Shown here: positions 32,481 through 41,554 of the stretch, piece after piece
How the letters are laid out: every line of letters starts with the position of its first letter
How positions within the stretch are numbered: position 1 is the first letter of the stretch
DNA from: Bdellovibrio sp.
Lineage (GTDB): Bacteria; Bdellovibrionota; Bdellovibrionia; Bdellovibrionales; Bdellovibrionaceae
Reading direction: 5' to 3'
Assembly (NCBI GenBank): GCA_014376435.1
Contig: JACMRL010000039.1
Coordinates: 18,162 to 82,161, forward strand
Length of the DNA: 64,000 nt
The notes under the pieces: model-generated
Databases searched by the model: none
What the model saw: only the letters and a program-made list of their open reading frames with translations
What the model was told of the DNA's origin: nothing
Made by a program: the position numbers and the translations under genes

Positions 32481-35219
32481 ATGATGACGAATACTGAAAT
32501 CCGAAATAGTTTTATTAATTATTTTAAAAAAAATGATCACACTTATGTCAACAGTTCTAGTTTGATTCCCGAAAATGATCCGACATTGCTATTTGCCAAT
32601 GCGGGTATGAATCAATTTAAAAATTCATTTTTAGGTTTAGAAAATCGCGGCTACACCCGCGCCGTTAGTTCACAAAAATGTGTTCGCGCAGGCGGGAAGC
32701 ATAATGACTTAGACAACGTCGGCTTCACGGCACGTCACCACACATTTTTTGAAATGCTCGGTAACTTTTCATTCGGAGATTATTTTAAAAAAGATGCAAT
32801 CCACTACGCGTGGGATTTTTTAACCAACGAACTTAAAATTCCAAAAGATAAATTATACGTTACGGTTTTTGAAACCGATGATGAAGCAGCCGATATTTGG
32901 CATAAACAAGAAGGCGTACCCGCAAACCGCATCTTCCGTTTAGATGAGAAAGATAACTTTTGGAGAATGGGCGACGTCGGACCTTGCGGCCCGTGCAGCG
33001 AAATCTTCTACGACCACGGTCCTGACTTTGGAAAAATTAGCGATCCTTTTGAATCAATCAAGGCCGGTGAAGACCGCTACGTAGAAATTTGGAATCTAGT
33101 ATTCATGCAGTTCTACGAAGAAGCTCCGGGCAAGATGACTCCGCTGCCAAAGCCTTCGGTCGACACCGGAGCGGGTTTTGAGCGCTTAACGGCTGCCGTA
33201 CAAAATTGTTGGAATAACTACAATACAGATTTATTTCAAAAAATTATTACTACGGGTTTGAAAAAAGCCGAATCAACTTTGGATTACCCAAGTATGATTA
33301 CCTGGGAGCGTAGCAATATTCGCGAATTTAATGCGGGCACGTCTCATAAAAATCTATCGGCTGAACAAAAACAAAAATTCGACGAGCTAACCGCTATTCG
33401 TGTTATAGCTGACCACTGTCGATCAACTTCATTTTTACTTGCGGACGGAGCACTACCTTCAAACGAAGGGCGCGGTTACGTTTTACGTCGCATCATGCGT
33501 CGAGCAATTCGCTATGGTCGAAAGCTTTCGGCTCAGCATTCATTATTACCAGCGATGAGCGAAGCTTTAATTGAAGTGATGAGTGATGCTTACCCCGAAC
33601 TTAAAAATCGTAAAGAGCATATCTTATCGACCATTCGCGATGAAGAAGCGCGCTTTTTGCAAACTCTTGATAACGGTAGTGTTATTTTGAACGAAGAACT
33701 TGCTTTGATGAAAAAGAAAAATCAGCAGATGGTTTCGGGTGAAACTTTATTCAAGCTTTATGATACCTACGGTTTTCCGACAGACTTAACGGCGGTTATT
33801 GCGGCCGAACAAGGTTTACAAATTGACGAAGCCGGTTTTGAAAAAGTGATGCAAGCCTCAAAAGAAAAAGCGAAGTCATCTTGGAAAGGTAAAGGCCTTC
33901 AGTCCGATGAGAAACATTTACTTGAGCTTTCACAAAAATTTGCATCACAAGCCACAAAATTTTCTGGCTACGACGGTTTGATGTCGTCGACAAATATTTT
34001 AGCTTTGTCAAACGGCAGCGTCGAAACTGTGTCGCTTAAAGCGGGCCAAGCTGGATTTGCAATTTTGAAAGAAACTTCGTTTTACGCGGAAGGCGGCGGG
34101 CAAGTCGGTGATCAAGGTGCACTAAAAGCAAAAAATGGCGAAGCGCGCGTTTTAAATTGTACGAAACAAAATGATTTATATATTCACCATATCGAAATAA
34201 TTTCGGGCGAATTAAAAGTTAACGAAAGTGTAGAAACTCATGTTGAAGTTTCTGAACGTCGTCAAACGACGACAAATCACTCAGCGACTCATCTGATGCA
34301 TTCGGCTTTGCGCAAAGTTTTAGGTACCCATGTATCGCAAGCAGGTTCATTGGTTGATAGTTCGAAAACTCGTTTTGACTTCACCCATAATAAGCCGATG
34401 ACGACAGAAGAGATTAAAAAAGTTGAAGCTTTGGTAAATAACGAGATTTCTGAAGCCAACCCCGTACAAGCGGAAGTAATGCCACACGCAAAAGCGATTG
34501 AAAAAGGTGCGATGGCCTTATTCGGCGAAAAATATGGAGACCAAGTACGAGTCTTAACGATGGGGAAATTTTCGTCTGAACTTTGTGGCGGAACTCACGT
34601 CAAAAACACGGCCGAAATTCGCGCCTTTAAAGTTTTATCTGAATCAGGCGTAAGCGCCGGCGTTCGCCGCATCGAAGCCATCACTGGCACGGCGGCGATT
34701 AATTATTTAATGAAAAATACCGATGAATTATTAATGGCCCGCCAAAGCACGGGCATCACTCCGGATAAACCAATTACGGCGTGGATCGAAGAGAAAAAAG
34801 AAGACATCAAAGATTTACAAAAGCAGATCAAAAAAATTCAATCTGGCCAAGTGAATGTGGATGACATCATTAAAAATTCAAAAGAGTTTCAATCACAGTC
34901 GGGACCTGCTCAATTAATTTTTGCTGATCTGGATTTAGATGATCGCGACGTTCTTTCGCAAATCTCGGATCAAATTCGCAGTAAAGTTCCACGCGGAATC
35001 GTAGTGGTAATTGGGCAAAGCGAAAATTCGCATCCGGTGATTATCTCGGTTAGTAAAGAAATGAATGCGCAATTTAAGGCCGGCGATTTATTAAAAGATT
35101 TTGCGCAAGTTTTAGGTGGCAAAGGTGGAGGCCGTCCAGACTTTGCCCAAGGCGCTGTACCTGACCGCAGTAAATTAAAAGAAGCATTTGATGTGATTTG
35201 TAAGAAAGTTCTGCTATAG
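32481..35219 (+). CDS. alaS: alanyl-tRNA synthetase
   Basis: A full-length 912-residue AlaRS. The class II catalytic core is at the N-terminus (HHTFFEMLGNFSFGDYFKKDAI; GDVGPCGPCSEIFYDHGPD). The editing domain has its zinc ligands TNHSATHLMHSALRK and SSELCGGTHVKNT. The C-Ala domain ends with GGKGGGRPDFAQGA. It charges tRNA-Ala and clears mischarged Ser/Gly. The GGAG ribosome site lies 8 nt upstream of the first of two ATG codons. The 3' gap to the next (convergent) gene is 42 nt. Confidence 0.99.
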   Translation: MMTNTEIRNSFINYFKKNDHTYVNSSSLIPENDPTLLFANAGMNQFKNSFLGLENRGYTRAVSSQKCVRAGGKHNDLDNVGFTARHHTFFEMLGNFSFGDYFKKDAIHYAWDFLTNELKIPKDKLYVTVFETDDEAADIWHKQEGVPANRIFRLDEKDNFWRMGDVGPCGPCSEIFYDHGPDFGKISDPFESIKAGEDRYVEIWNLVFMQFYEEAPGKMTPLPKPSVDTGAGFERLTAAVQNCWNNYNTDLFQKIITTGLKKAESTLDYPSMITWERSNIREFNAGTSHKNLSAEQKQKFDELTAIRVIADHCRSTSFLLADGALPSNEGRGYVLRRIMRRAIRYGRKLSAQHSLLPAMSEALIEVMSDAYPELKNRKEHILSTIRDEEARFLQTLDNGSVILNEELALMKKKNQQMVSGETLFKLYDTYGFPTDLTAVIAAEQGLQIDEAGFEKVMQASKEKAKSSWKGKGLQSDEKHLLELSQKFASQATKFSGYDGLMSSTNILALSNGSVETVSLKAGQAGFAILKETSFYAEGGGQVGDQGALKAKNGEARVLNCTKQNDLYIHHIEIISGELKVNESVETHVEVSERRQTTTNHSATHLMHSALRKVLGTHVSQAGSLVDSSKTRFDFTHNKPMTTEEIKKVEALVNNEISEANPVQAEVMPHAKAIEKGAMALFGEKYGDQVRVLTMGKFSSELCGGTHVKNTAEIRAFKVLSESGVSAGVRRIEAITGTAAINYLMKNTDELLMARQSTGITPDKPITAWIEEKKEDIKDLQKQIKKIQSGQVNVDDIIKNSKEFQSQSGPAQLIFADLDLDDRDVLSQISDQIRSKVPRGIVVVIGQSENSHPVIISVSKEMNAQFKAGDLLKDFAQVLGGKGGGRPDFAQGAVPDRSKLKEAFDVICKKVLL

Positions 35220-35261
35220 AACTTTCTTCTGATTGATTTGTAGATTAGAAATTATTTAAAA

Positions 35262-35840
35262 TTAGGGGCAGCTTAAAGATTTGTACTGAGTTTTTAAGGC
35301 TGCCACATAGCCCTTCAGCATATCTGCTTGCGACCCACATAAATCTTGTGCTCCAGAACCACAACTATCCGTTGCCGAGCCTAAATCATATTGATCAATG
35401 TCTGTTAGAATTTGTGCGTAAGGAAGCTTAATAACTTGCGCGCACACTTGCCCGGCTGGCTCATCCGGTGCAATACAAATTTGTGAACTTTTTAAAATAG
35501 ATAATAATTCATGCCTTAAGCTTTCGGTTAAGCAGTACGGAACCAAACCCTCGCCTAAGTCAGAAACAACCTGAAATACGCCCGACGATAAACTGATTTG
35601 CAAAGTTTTATTAACCATTAGATCAAAAGTATGCGAACCACGCGTGACAGTTTCTTTTTCAGTGATAACAAAATCAACCTGATTTAATTTTTCATCTTTT
35701 AAATCAATTTTTGAATTATTTAGCTGAGCCACTGAAGGCAACGCTGCAACATCATTAGCTAATGGAACCTTCTGGCAATTCTGAAAAGAGAAAATCATAA
35801 TGAAACCCGCACAAGTTAGGCCCAATAGTTTTTTTGTCAT
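35262..35840 (-). CDS. lipoprotein of unknown function (FQNC lipobox)
   Basis: A 192-residue lipoprotein; the signal peptide ends in SFQNC, giving lipidated Cys22. This Phe-Gln-Asn-Cys lipobox is a style I associate with Bdellovibrio lipoproteins. The mature part has several cysteines near the end (QICIA, QVCAQV, DSCGSG, DLCGSQ, LSCP). Its ATG overlaps the stop of the upstream cyclic-nucleotide-fold gene by 4 nt, so it is translated from the same message. Family not recognised. Confidence 0.78.
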   Translation of the reverse strand: MTKKLLGLTCAGFIMIFSFQNCQKVPLANDVAALPSVAQLNNSKIDLKDEKLNQVDFVITEKETVTRGSHTFDLMVNKTLQISLSSGVFQVVSDLGEGLVPYCLTESLRHELLSILKSSQICIAPDEPAGQVCAQVIKLPYAQILTDIDQYDLGSATDSCGSGAQDLCGSQADMLKGYVAALKTQYKSLSCP

Positions 35841-37012
35841 GCAGCCTTCTTGATTGCGTTTGAAGGCAAGCTTACGGAAGCAAATTTAGCTCCGCATTCA
35901 CTGCAGAATTTGCTTTGCAGTACCATCACAAACTTACAATCTGTACATTCAATACCATCGATAACTTGTTTTTTCTTAGGCCCTTCATCGACATCGGCGA
36001 TATCAACAAAACCTTTTTCGTTCCACTTGTCGATTTCTTTAAGTACTTTCCAAATATCCATTTGCGTACGAAACTCTTTAATTTCAAATTGTAAAAGAAC
36101 TTTGGCATCTGAAGTATTTTTGCGTTTACAAAATAAACCCTTCGACTCAAGAGAAGTAAAGTGACCCGCCGCTAAGCCAATGCCATAGTCTTTAAATAGA
36201 TTTGTCACTTCGCTAAAATCTTTCGAGACAATACCGTATTTATCAGACTCAACACCTTCGTAAGCCAATAGCAAAATGCGTAAAGTATTATAATTTTGCT
36301 CATCGAATTTAAGTAATTCGCCCTTACCACCTTTGTAGTAATAGTACTGATAAAATTCGAAAAACGATTCTAATGCCACTAAGTCTTTAACCAAGAAACC
36401 TTGAATCTCTTCTTTTTCGGGATCATCAATACTTTTACCGTAGATATATTCTGCTAATTTTAATTTTACTAAAATTTGTGTCGCAGACTCTAAACGTTTA
36501 AATGATTCACCAAAAATACGCTGTGCGTACTGACGCAGCGTCAGCCAATCTACTTTTGCGCTGTTACCATCTTTTAAGCCTTTGTGATTAACCACGTGAA
36601 AAATAATTCCGAATACTTTGGGAACTGCATCATCTGCACAGGGCGCGGGGCTTTTTTCTAAGCGTGAAGTTTTAACTTCGTTCAGTGTCCACTTAAGCTT
36701 TTCCGCCATTGTCTTAATAAAACTTTTATAAATTTGATGTAGACCTTCGTACTGTTGTTTGAATCCATCGATCGGAATTTCTACAACTTTGGTCTCTTGA
36801 ATTGCCAGACCCGAGTAAGTGTATTGGTTAGTTCCTAACACAACTTGATCGGCAAAAACGTAACCCGCACCCACATTCATGATATCGATATTCTTTTTAC
36901 CTTTTTGTAGACAGACACTGACCTGACCCGCTTGTAAAATGAAAACGGTTTGGATTTTGTCGCCTTCTTTAAAAAGATACTCGCCTTTTTTTAAAATTTT
37001 TACGTTCGACAT
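35837..37012 (-). CDS. cyclic-nucleotide-binding-fold regulator with C-terminal zinc ribbon
   Basis: A 391-residue soluble protein. Residues about 8-90 form a CRP-type beta-barrel (YLFKEGDKIQTVFILQAGQVSVCLQ ... NVGAGYVFADQVVL). The phosphate-binding Arg of true cAMP sites is not apparent (TYSGLAI in its place), so it may sense another ligand or none. A helical middle region (about 130-330) of winged-helix character follows. The end carries a zinc ribbon CTDCKF ... CSECGAKF (about 352-372). It is coupled to the lipoprotein gene. Function unknown. Confidence 0.75.
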   Translation of the reverse strand: MSNVKILKKGEYLFKEGDKIQTVFILQAGQVSVCLQKGKKNIDIMNVGAGYVFADQVVLGTNQYTYSGLAIQETKVVEIPIDGFKQQYEGLHQIYKSFIKTMAEKLKWTLNEVKTSRLEKSPAPCADDAVPKVFGIIFHVVNHKGLKDGNSAKVDWLTLRQYAQRIFGESFKRLESATQILVKLKLAEYIYGKSIDDPEKEEIQGFLVKDLVALESFFEFYQYYYYKGGKGELLKFDEQNYNTLRILLLAYEGVESDKYGIVSKDFSEVTNLFKDYGIGLAAGHFTSLESKGLFCKRKNTSDAKVLLQFEIKEFRTQMDIWKVLKEIDKWNEKGFVDIADVDEGPKKKQVIDGIECTDCKFVMVLQSKFCSECGAKFASVSLPSNAIKKAA

Positions 37013-37112
37013 ATATCTCCAGATTGATAAGTTCTTTTCGTCCTGTTAAGAACCGAACTGAAGAGGCTATGCAAAGTAATTTGTACCAATTTGAGATTTT
37101 TGAGGGTCTTTA

Positions 37113-37158
37113 TAAAGCAAAAGGCAGCTGATCTTGCGATCAGCTTCCTTTTGCTTTA
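37113..37158 (-). terminator. long hairpin terminator after the XRE gene
   Basis: Bases 37113-37133 pair with 37138-37158: 21 positions with a single mismatch around the loop TTGC. It lies 18 nt past the XRE stop and before the next gene on the same strand. The T-rich arm and strength suggest a terminator, although the run of T after the stem is short. Confidence 0.7.
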
Positions 37159-37175
37159 TTTAGCTATATAAAATT

Positions 37176-37457
37176 CTAAACGGCTTCGTTTTCTGAATAG
37201 AATTTTTTCTTTAATTCCTCTTGAACTTGGATCATCGTATTCTCTAGTAACACCTGAAACATTTGTTCGGCTCCGACATTGTACATTTGTGCCAAAGTTC
37301 TTAACGTATGAATCGGCGGTTGAGAAATACCTCTCTCCCAATTTGAAATAAATTGTGAGGTGCTGTAGCCAAGCTTCGTCGCGACGTCTTTTTGCGATAG
37401 GCCGGACTGAGATCGTTTTTCTTTAAGGAAAGAAGCAAGCTTGTTGTCATTTTTCAT
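37176..37457 (-). CDS. small XRE-family HTH regulator
   Basis: A 93-residue DNA-binding protein. The Cro/C1-type helix-turn-helix covers residues about 7-60 (FLKEKRSQSGLSQKDVATKLGYSTSQFISNWERGISQPP), followed by a short helical tail (VQEELKKKF) that may dimerise. I chose ATG 37457 because AAGGA lies 9 nt before it; an in-frame ATG nine bases earlier sits on top of that site. A perfect palindrome lies just upstream, consistent with self-repression. Its targets are unknown. Confidence 0.88.
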   Translation of the reverse strand: MKNDNKLASFLKEKRSQSGLSQKDVATKLGYSTSQFISNWERGISQPPIHTLRTLAQMYNVGAEQMFQVLLENTMIQVQEELKKKFYSENEAV

Positions 37458-37489
37458 CTGGAACATCCTTATCGTAAACTTTAAGGGCT

Positions 37490-37504
37490 TTGTTTACTAA
37501 ACAA
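37490..37504. promoter_or_regulatory. palindromic operator TTGTTTA-C-TAAACAA before the XRE gene
   Basis: A perfect 7+1+7 palindrome, the type bound by XRE dimers. On the minus strand a TATTCT -10-like box lies at 37511-37506, so the predicted transcription start falls inside the palindrome. Bound protein would block initiation, which suggests autoregulation by the gene that starts 33 nt downstream. Confidence 0.6.
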
Positions 37505-37592
37505 GAATAACACAGATCAAGAAATATTAAAAGGTTTTTAACAGGATTTTAACTGAAAGCTAAACGAGACAAACCTGAGTCAAAGGATTTAT

Positions 37593-37623
37593 ATAAAAAA
37601 AGGGGGATTTTGCGATCCCCCTT
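37593..37623 (-). terminator. rpsI terminator
   Basis: On the minus strand AAGGGGGAT pairs perfectly with ATCCCCCTT (37600-37608 with 37615-37623, loop of 6 nt) and is followed by a run of seven T. It ends the truA-rplM-rpsI transcript 43 nt past the rpsI stop. Confidence 0.92.
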
Positions 37624-37665
37624 GTAAACAATAATTTGTAAAACTTTAATATTAACGTTTGAAAG

Positions 37666-38064
37666 CTATCGCTTCGAGTACTGACCAGAACGACGCGCAC
37701 CGTGTTTGCCGTACTTTTTACGTTCAACCATGCGTGGATCACGAGTAACGAATCCAGCTTTTTTCAATTCACCCTTAAATTCAGGATTGAAAAGAATTAA
37801 AGCGCGAGTAACACCGTGACGGATTGCTCCGGCTTGGCCTGACTCTCCGCCGCCAGTTACAACAATGCGAAAATCAAATTTATCAGTTTGAGCTAATAAT
37901 TCGATTGGCTGCATGATTACCATGCGAGATTGAAGGCGCGTTAAATAGCCTTCAGCCGTTTTTCCGTTAATAGAAACTTCACCCTTACCTGGCTTCATGT
38001 AAACGCGAGCAGAACTCGTTTTTCTTCTTCCAGTTGCATAAAATAATTTTTCAGCTGCAGCCAT
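37666..38064 (-). CDS. rpsI: 30S ribosomal protein S9
   Basis: A 132-residue S9 with the family core (FYATGRRKTSSARVYMKPGKGEVSINGK; GGGESGQAGAIRHGVTRALI) and the basic tail GKHGARRSGQYSKR, whose final Arg touches P-site tRNA. It follows rplM after 2 nt, the usual L13-S9 pair. Confidence 0.99.
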   Translation of the reverse strand: MAAAEKLFYATGRRKTSSARVYMKPGKGEVSINGKTAEGYLTRLQSRMVIMQPIELLAQTDKFDFRIVVTGGGESGQAGAIRHGVTRALILFNPEFKGELKKAGFVTRDPRMVERKKYGKHGARRSGQYSKR

Positions 38065-38066
38065 TT

Positions 38067-38510
38067 CTAGTACCCTTTTTTAGTGATTACGTAAGCCTCA
38101 GGACGTTGAGCTGAATGCGGATGCTCAGGACCTTTGTAGACTTTAAGTTTAGTGATTAATGTTTTAGAAAGTTTATTTACTGGAAGCATTCCGCGGACCG
38201 CTTCAGAAATTAAAAATTCTGAATCGTTTTCTTTGATTTGCTCAGCAGTTTTTTCTTTCAAAGAACCAAACCAACGAGAATGGCGGTAGTACTTTTTAGA
38301 GTTCCACTTGTCGCCCGTCATTTCAATTTTGTCTGAATTGATAATTACAACAAATCCACCCGCGTCAGCGTGCGGTGTGAAAGTTGGTAAATTTTTACCA
38401 CGTAAGATGTTTGCTACGTGTGTAGCTAAGCGACCTAATCTAAAGCCAGCAGCGTCTACGACGAACCACTTGCGATCAGTTTCTTCAGTTTTTGCGTTCC
38501 AAGTCTTCAT
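38067..38510 (-). CDS. rplM: 50S ribosomal protein L13
   Basis: A 147-residue L13 (VVDAAGFRLGRLATHVANILRGK; NSDKIEMTGDKWNSKKYYRHS; RGMLPVNKLSKTLITKLKVYKG; HPHSAQRPE). The frame is open 45 nt further upstream, but the family N-terminus MKTWNAK and the ribosome site CGGAG fix the start at 38510. It is transcribed with truA and rpsI. Confidence 0.98.
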   Translation of the reverse strand: MKTWNAKTEETDRKWFVVDAAGFRLGRLATHVANILRGKNLPTFTPHADAGGFVVIINSDKIEMTGDKWNSKKYYRHSRWFGSLKEKTAEQIKENDSEFLISEAVRGMLPVNKLSKTLITKLKVYKGPEHPHSAQRPEAYVITKKGY

Positions 38511-38539
38511 AATTACTCCGATAGAGATGAATGAGTGTT

Positions 38540-39325
38540 TTAAAGTTCTAGGCACCTATTGTCAAGGTCCAGAGGATAGTAAACTCGCATTAAATATAAA
38601 CCCTGTGGAACTGCGGGTGGACCGGCCACTTTTCGATCCTTTGCCTCAAGGATTTCTTTCATTATAGTTGCCGGTAAATGCTTTCTTTCTAAGAGAAGCT
38701 GAGTCCCAACGATATTACGAACCATCTGCTTCAAAAAACCCGAACCAGTGATTGTAAACTGTGCAATGTTCGGACGGCGCCATTCCCATTTCGCATCGAA
38801 GACTTCCCGAACCGTATGCGGCACTTCCGTTCCCACCGATTGAAAACTCTTAAAGTCTTGATTTCCCACGACAAATTTTGAACATTCATTTAAAAAATCT
38901 AAGTTCAAGGGATGATAAACCCAATCCGCGTAACGAGTTAAAAAAACACTTGGCTGCGGCGCGTTTAAAATGAGGTAACGATAGGTTTTTTTATCCGGAG
39001 AAATGGTCGAATGAAAGTCATCGGGCGCTAACCACGCTTTTTTTACAACGATCGATGAGGGCAGTTGAGTTTTCATCGCGCGACTTAAATTAAAGCCCTT
39101 TAGGCGTTCAATAGGACGTGTTGTATCGAAGTGGCAAACCTGATTCAGCGCGTGTACTCCGGCGTCCGTTCTACCTGAGGCGAAGAGTGAAATTTCTTGA
39201 TCGAAGATTTTTTTTAGACCTTGGGTAATGGTCGCACTCAAGCTTGGTTTATCTCCGTGATTTTGTCTTTGCCACCCGCAAAAATCAGTACCGTCGTATG
39301 AAACTGTAAATTTTATTCGTGGCAT
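38540..39325 (-). CDS. truA: tRNA pseudouridine synthase A
   Basis: A 261-residue TruA, which makes pseudouridine at positions 38-40 of tRNA anticodon arms. The catalytic Asp is D54 in FASGRTDAGVHA, with YDGTDFCGWQRQ at the start and FLKQMVRNIVGT near the end. It precedes rplM and rpsI by 29 nt on the same strand, a recurrent translation-gene order. Confidence 0.97.
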   Translation of the reverse strand: MPRIKFTVSYDGTDFCGWQRQNHGDKPSLSATITQGLKKIFDQEISLFASGRTDAGVHALNQVCHFDTTRPIERLKGFNLSRAMKTQLPSSIVVKKAWLAPDDFHSTISPDKKTYRYLILNAPQPSVFLTRYADWVYHPLNLDFLNECSKFVVGNQDFKSFQSVGTEVPHTVREVFDAKWEWRRPNIAQFTITGSGFLKQMVRNIVGTQLLLERKHLPATIMKEILEAKDRKVAGPPAVPQGLYLMRVYYPLDLDNRCLEL

Positions 39326-39352
39326 AGGTCCTCAAGTGATATTGGAACCTAA

Positions 39353-41494
39353 CTAAAAATCGAAAGAAAGACCAGCATTGAAATACTGATTTGAAAAACC
39401 AAATGCCGAAGCTTGCACTTCGACCACTTTAAACTCTAACGACAACCACATATTACTGATTCCATATTCAGAATCCAAAGTCAGACTAGATTCTGGATCG
39501 ATAAAACCTAAATTAATCATCATCCCGCCCGATCCGTAAAAACCAAACCCGCCCGCAAAATGAGGATTTGATTTATCTTCACGTTTTTCTGAAAGTAATA
39601 AATAAGTTCCGCCACCCGAAACATACGGCGCCAGTAATTGTTTATCTTTTAATTCAAGACGATAAACCGCACCTAAAGTAAATGGCACCGTAACGAAAGT
39701 AAATTTTTCTTCAGAAGCATCATTTGGCACGGCCACTAGACGCCCATGCCCCGAAGCCATCATCGCAGAAAAGCCACCTTGCAAGCCAAGTTTTCCGTGT
39801 TCGATAAATGGAAACCATTCGTAGTCGTAGCCTAAAATTAATTTTGAAGCACCTTCGTAGAAATCATCAAACTTAAAATTTTTTGTTCCCGAAGGATTCC
39901 CGCTGGCATCGCGCTGTTCGATATCAATTGTAATATTAGGCTGATTCGCTTGGCCCACGCGCAAATGACCGGATTGATTCCGCAATTTGCGTTTTAAATC
40001 GTAGATATAAGTTCCATCTTTTTTAATTCGAATCAAACCCTCGGCTGCGCCCGGATGCTCGACTGATTTTGTCGACGGCTTTTGCTGTGCCCGCAGCAAC
40101 GGAGTTAATAAAACAATCAAAAGCATGACGGCAATTTTTTTATTACCAAATAAAAAATATCGAACCTGTGAAAGTAAAATTAATAATACCGCAGAAACAA
40201 ATAAGGCCATTAAAATTCCGTAGTTTAAAGATAAATAAACAAAGCCAAGCACCGGATACAAAGCGGCTCGCACAGCACCCCGTAAAATTTCACTTTGCGA
40301 AATAAATTCAGCCGCGGGCGGACCCGCTTGATAATAAAATTTAATAAATTCTCTGCCTAGAGTATTCGAAAGTAAAAATTGATTTCTAAATTCGCGAAAC
40401 GTTTGAACTTCGGGAGCCATATCAGAACCGAATGCTGCCGTAGAGATAAAACAATGTTTATCATCCAGTACTCCAACAACCTTTGAAGGCGTAACACAAG
40501 CCGTGGCTGCCGCGGCGCCCGCACCAGGAACTCCGCCGACAAAACGGTAAATGTTTCCGGCTAAATTTCTTGAACCGTAAACAAAACAATAACGGTGGTA
40601 GTTTTCGATTCCACCACCCGTAATATAATTATCAGTTGTTTCTAGGCTATTATTTGTTCCGATTGCTAAGTCTTTTACAATCGGCGATACGGAGCCACGG
40701 TTGAAAGAAGTAAAGGCTAAAGTATCACCACTCATATTACCCGCTACTTCAATCGGAAAAAAAGCTAACCCATTCCACAAAATACCTGATGGATCTGTAC
40801 CAATTAAAACTGGGATATTTGTGATAATTGCTTTTTGATCACCGGACTTCAAAGTAACGTTACAAGCTCCTATTTGCGCTGTTGCCGGACAGAAACTTTG
40901 AGAGGTCGCCGCCGAACCAACTGCAATATTTTGAAATTTAAGAGGCAAAGACTTTACCTCATCCGCATCAACTGTACCTGAAGCATTATAATCAATTCCG
41001 AAAGAAATCTTTTTTGATAAAGTAATGTCTGAACTTGAATTACAGCTTGCTCCACAAATCGATGACCACGGAGCTGAAATACTGATTGTCGTCGCACTTG
41101 CCGTCGGACTATTAAAAGTAGCCGTACCAATTTGCGTTCCTATACCTGAGTCACCATCATTTGCCATGTAGATCGCGGCAATAGCTGATGAGGCTGCTAT
41201 ATCTTTAGAAATACGAAATGTTACGGTGAAGTTTAAAGCTGGATACACACTGGTTTGGTTACACGCTGTTAAAGTTACATTTGGTGTACAACTATTACAG
41301 GTTACCGAGCCATCTCCCACGCAGGCAAGACCGGCCGTTCCACCGTAAATATTTGTGATGAGATTAGCTGCGTCAGCAACAACCTTGGAAGCACCAGAAA
41401 TAGTAATTGAGGCAGGAACCACAACAACTTCACTAGCCGCAAAAGCAGTGATCACGCAGAAAAATGTAAGTAGGAAGTAATTAAATTTAAACAC
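39353..41494 (-). CDS. outer-membrane protein with CFI-box and C-terminal barrel
   Basis: A 713-residue exported protein. After a signal peptide (AFAASEV) comes a Cys/Ser/Thr-rich beta region (about 20-340). Then follows a CFI-box segment (CFISTAAFGSDMAPEVQTFREFRNQFLL ... YYQAGPPAAEFI), a pair of hydrophobic segments (about 405-465), and a C-terminal outer-membrane barrel of about 230 residues ending in Phe (NAGLSFDF). The CFI-box is a known sorting-type element of Bdellovibrio and myxobacterial exported proteins, normally at the C-terminus. Here it is internal, fused to a barrel. Function unknown. Confidence 0.78.
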   Translation of the reverse strand: MFKFNYFLLTFFCVITAFAASEVVVVPASITISGASKVVADAANLITNIYGGTAGLACVGDGSVTCNSCTPNVTLTACNQTSVYPALNFTVTFRISKDIAASSAIAAIYMANDGDSGIGTQIGTATFNSPTASATTISISAPWSSICGASCNSSSDITLSKKISFGIDYNASGTVDADEVKSLPLKFQNIAVGSAATSQSFCPATAQIGACNVTLKSGDQKAIITNIPVLIGTDPSGILWNGLAFFPIEVAGNMSGDTLAFTSFNRGSVSPIVKDLAIGTNNSLETTDNYITGGGIENYHRYCFVYGSRNLAGNIYRFVGGVPGAGAAAATACVTPSKVVGVLDDKHCFISTAAFGSDMAPEVQTFREFRNQFLLSNTLGREFIKFYYQAGPPAAEFISQSEILRGAVRAALYPVLGFVYLSLNYGILMALFVSAVLLILLSQVRYFLFGNKKIAVMLLIVLLTPLLRAQQKPSTKSVEHPGAAEGLIRIKKDGTYIYDLKRKLRNQSGHLRVGQANQPNITIDIEQRDASGNPSGTKNFKFDDFYEGASKLILGYDYEWFPFIEHGKLGLQGGFSAMMASGHGRLVAVPNDASEEKFTFVTVPFTLGAVYRLELKDKQLLAPYVSGGGTYLLLSEKREDKSNPHFAGGFGFYGSGGMMINLGFIDPESSLTLDSEYGISNMWLSLEFKVVEVQASAFGFSNQYFNAGLSFDF

Positions 41495-41554
41495 ACTTTA
41501 ATTGCATCACGCGGATGCAACACTGTCTAGACTTTAGAGTGGGTTACCGAATTA

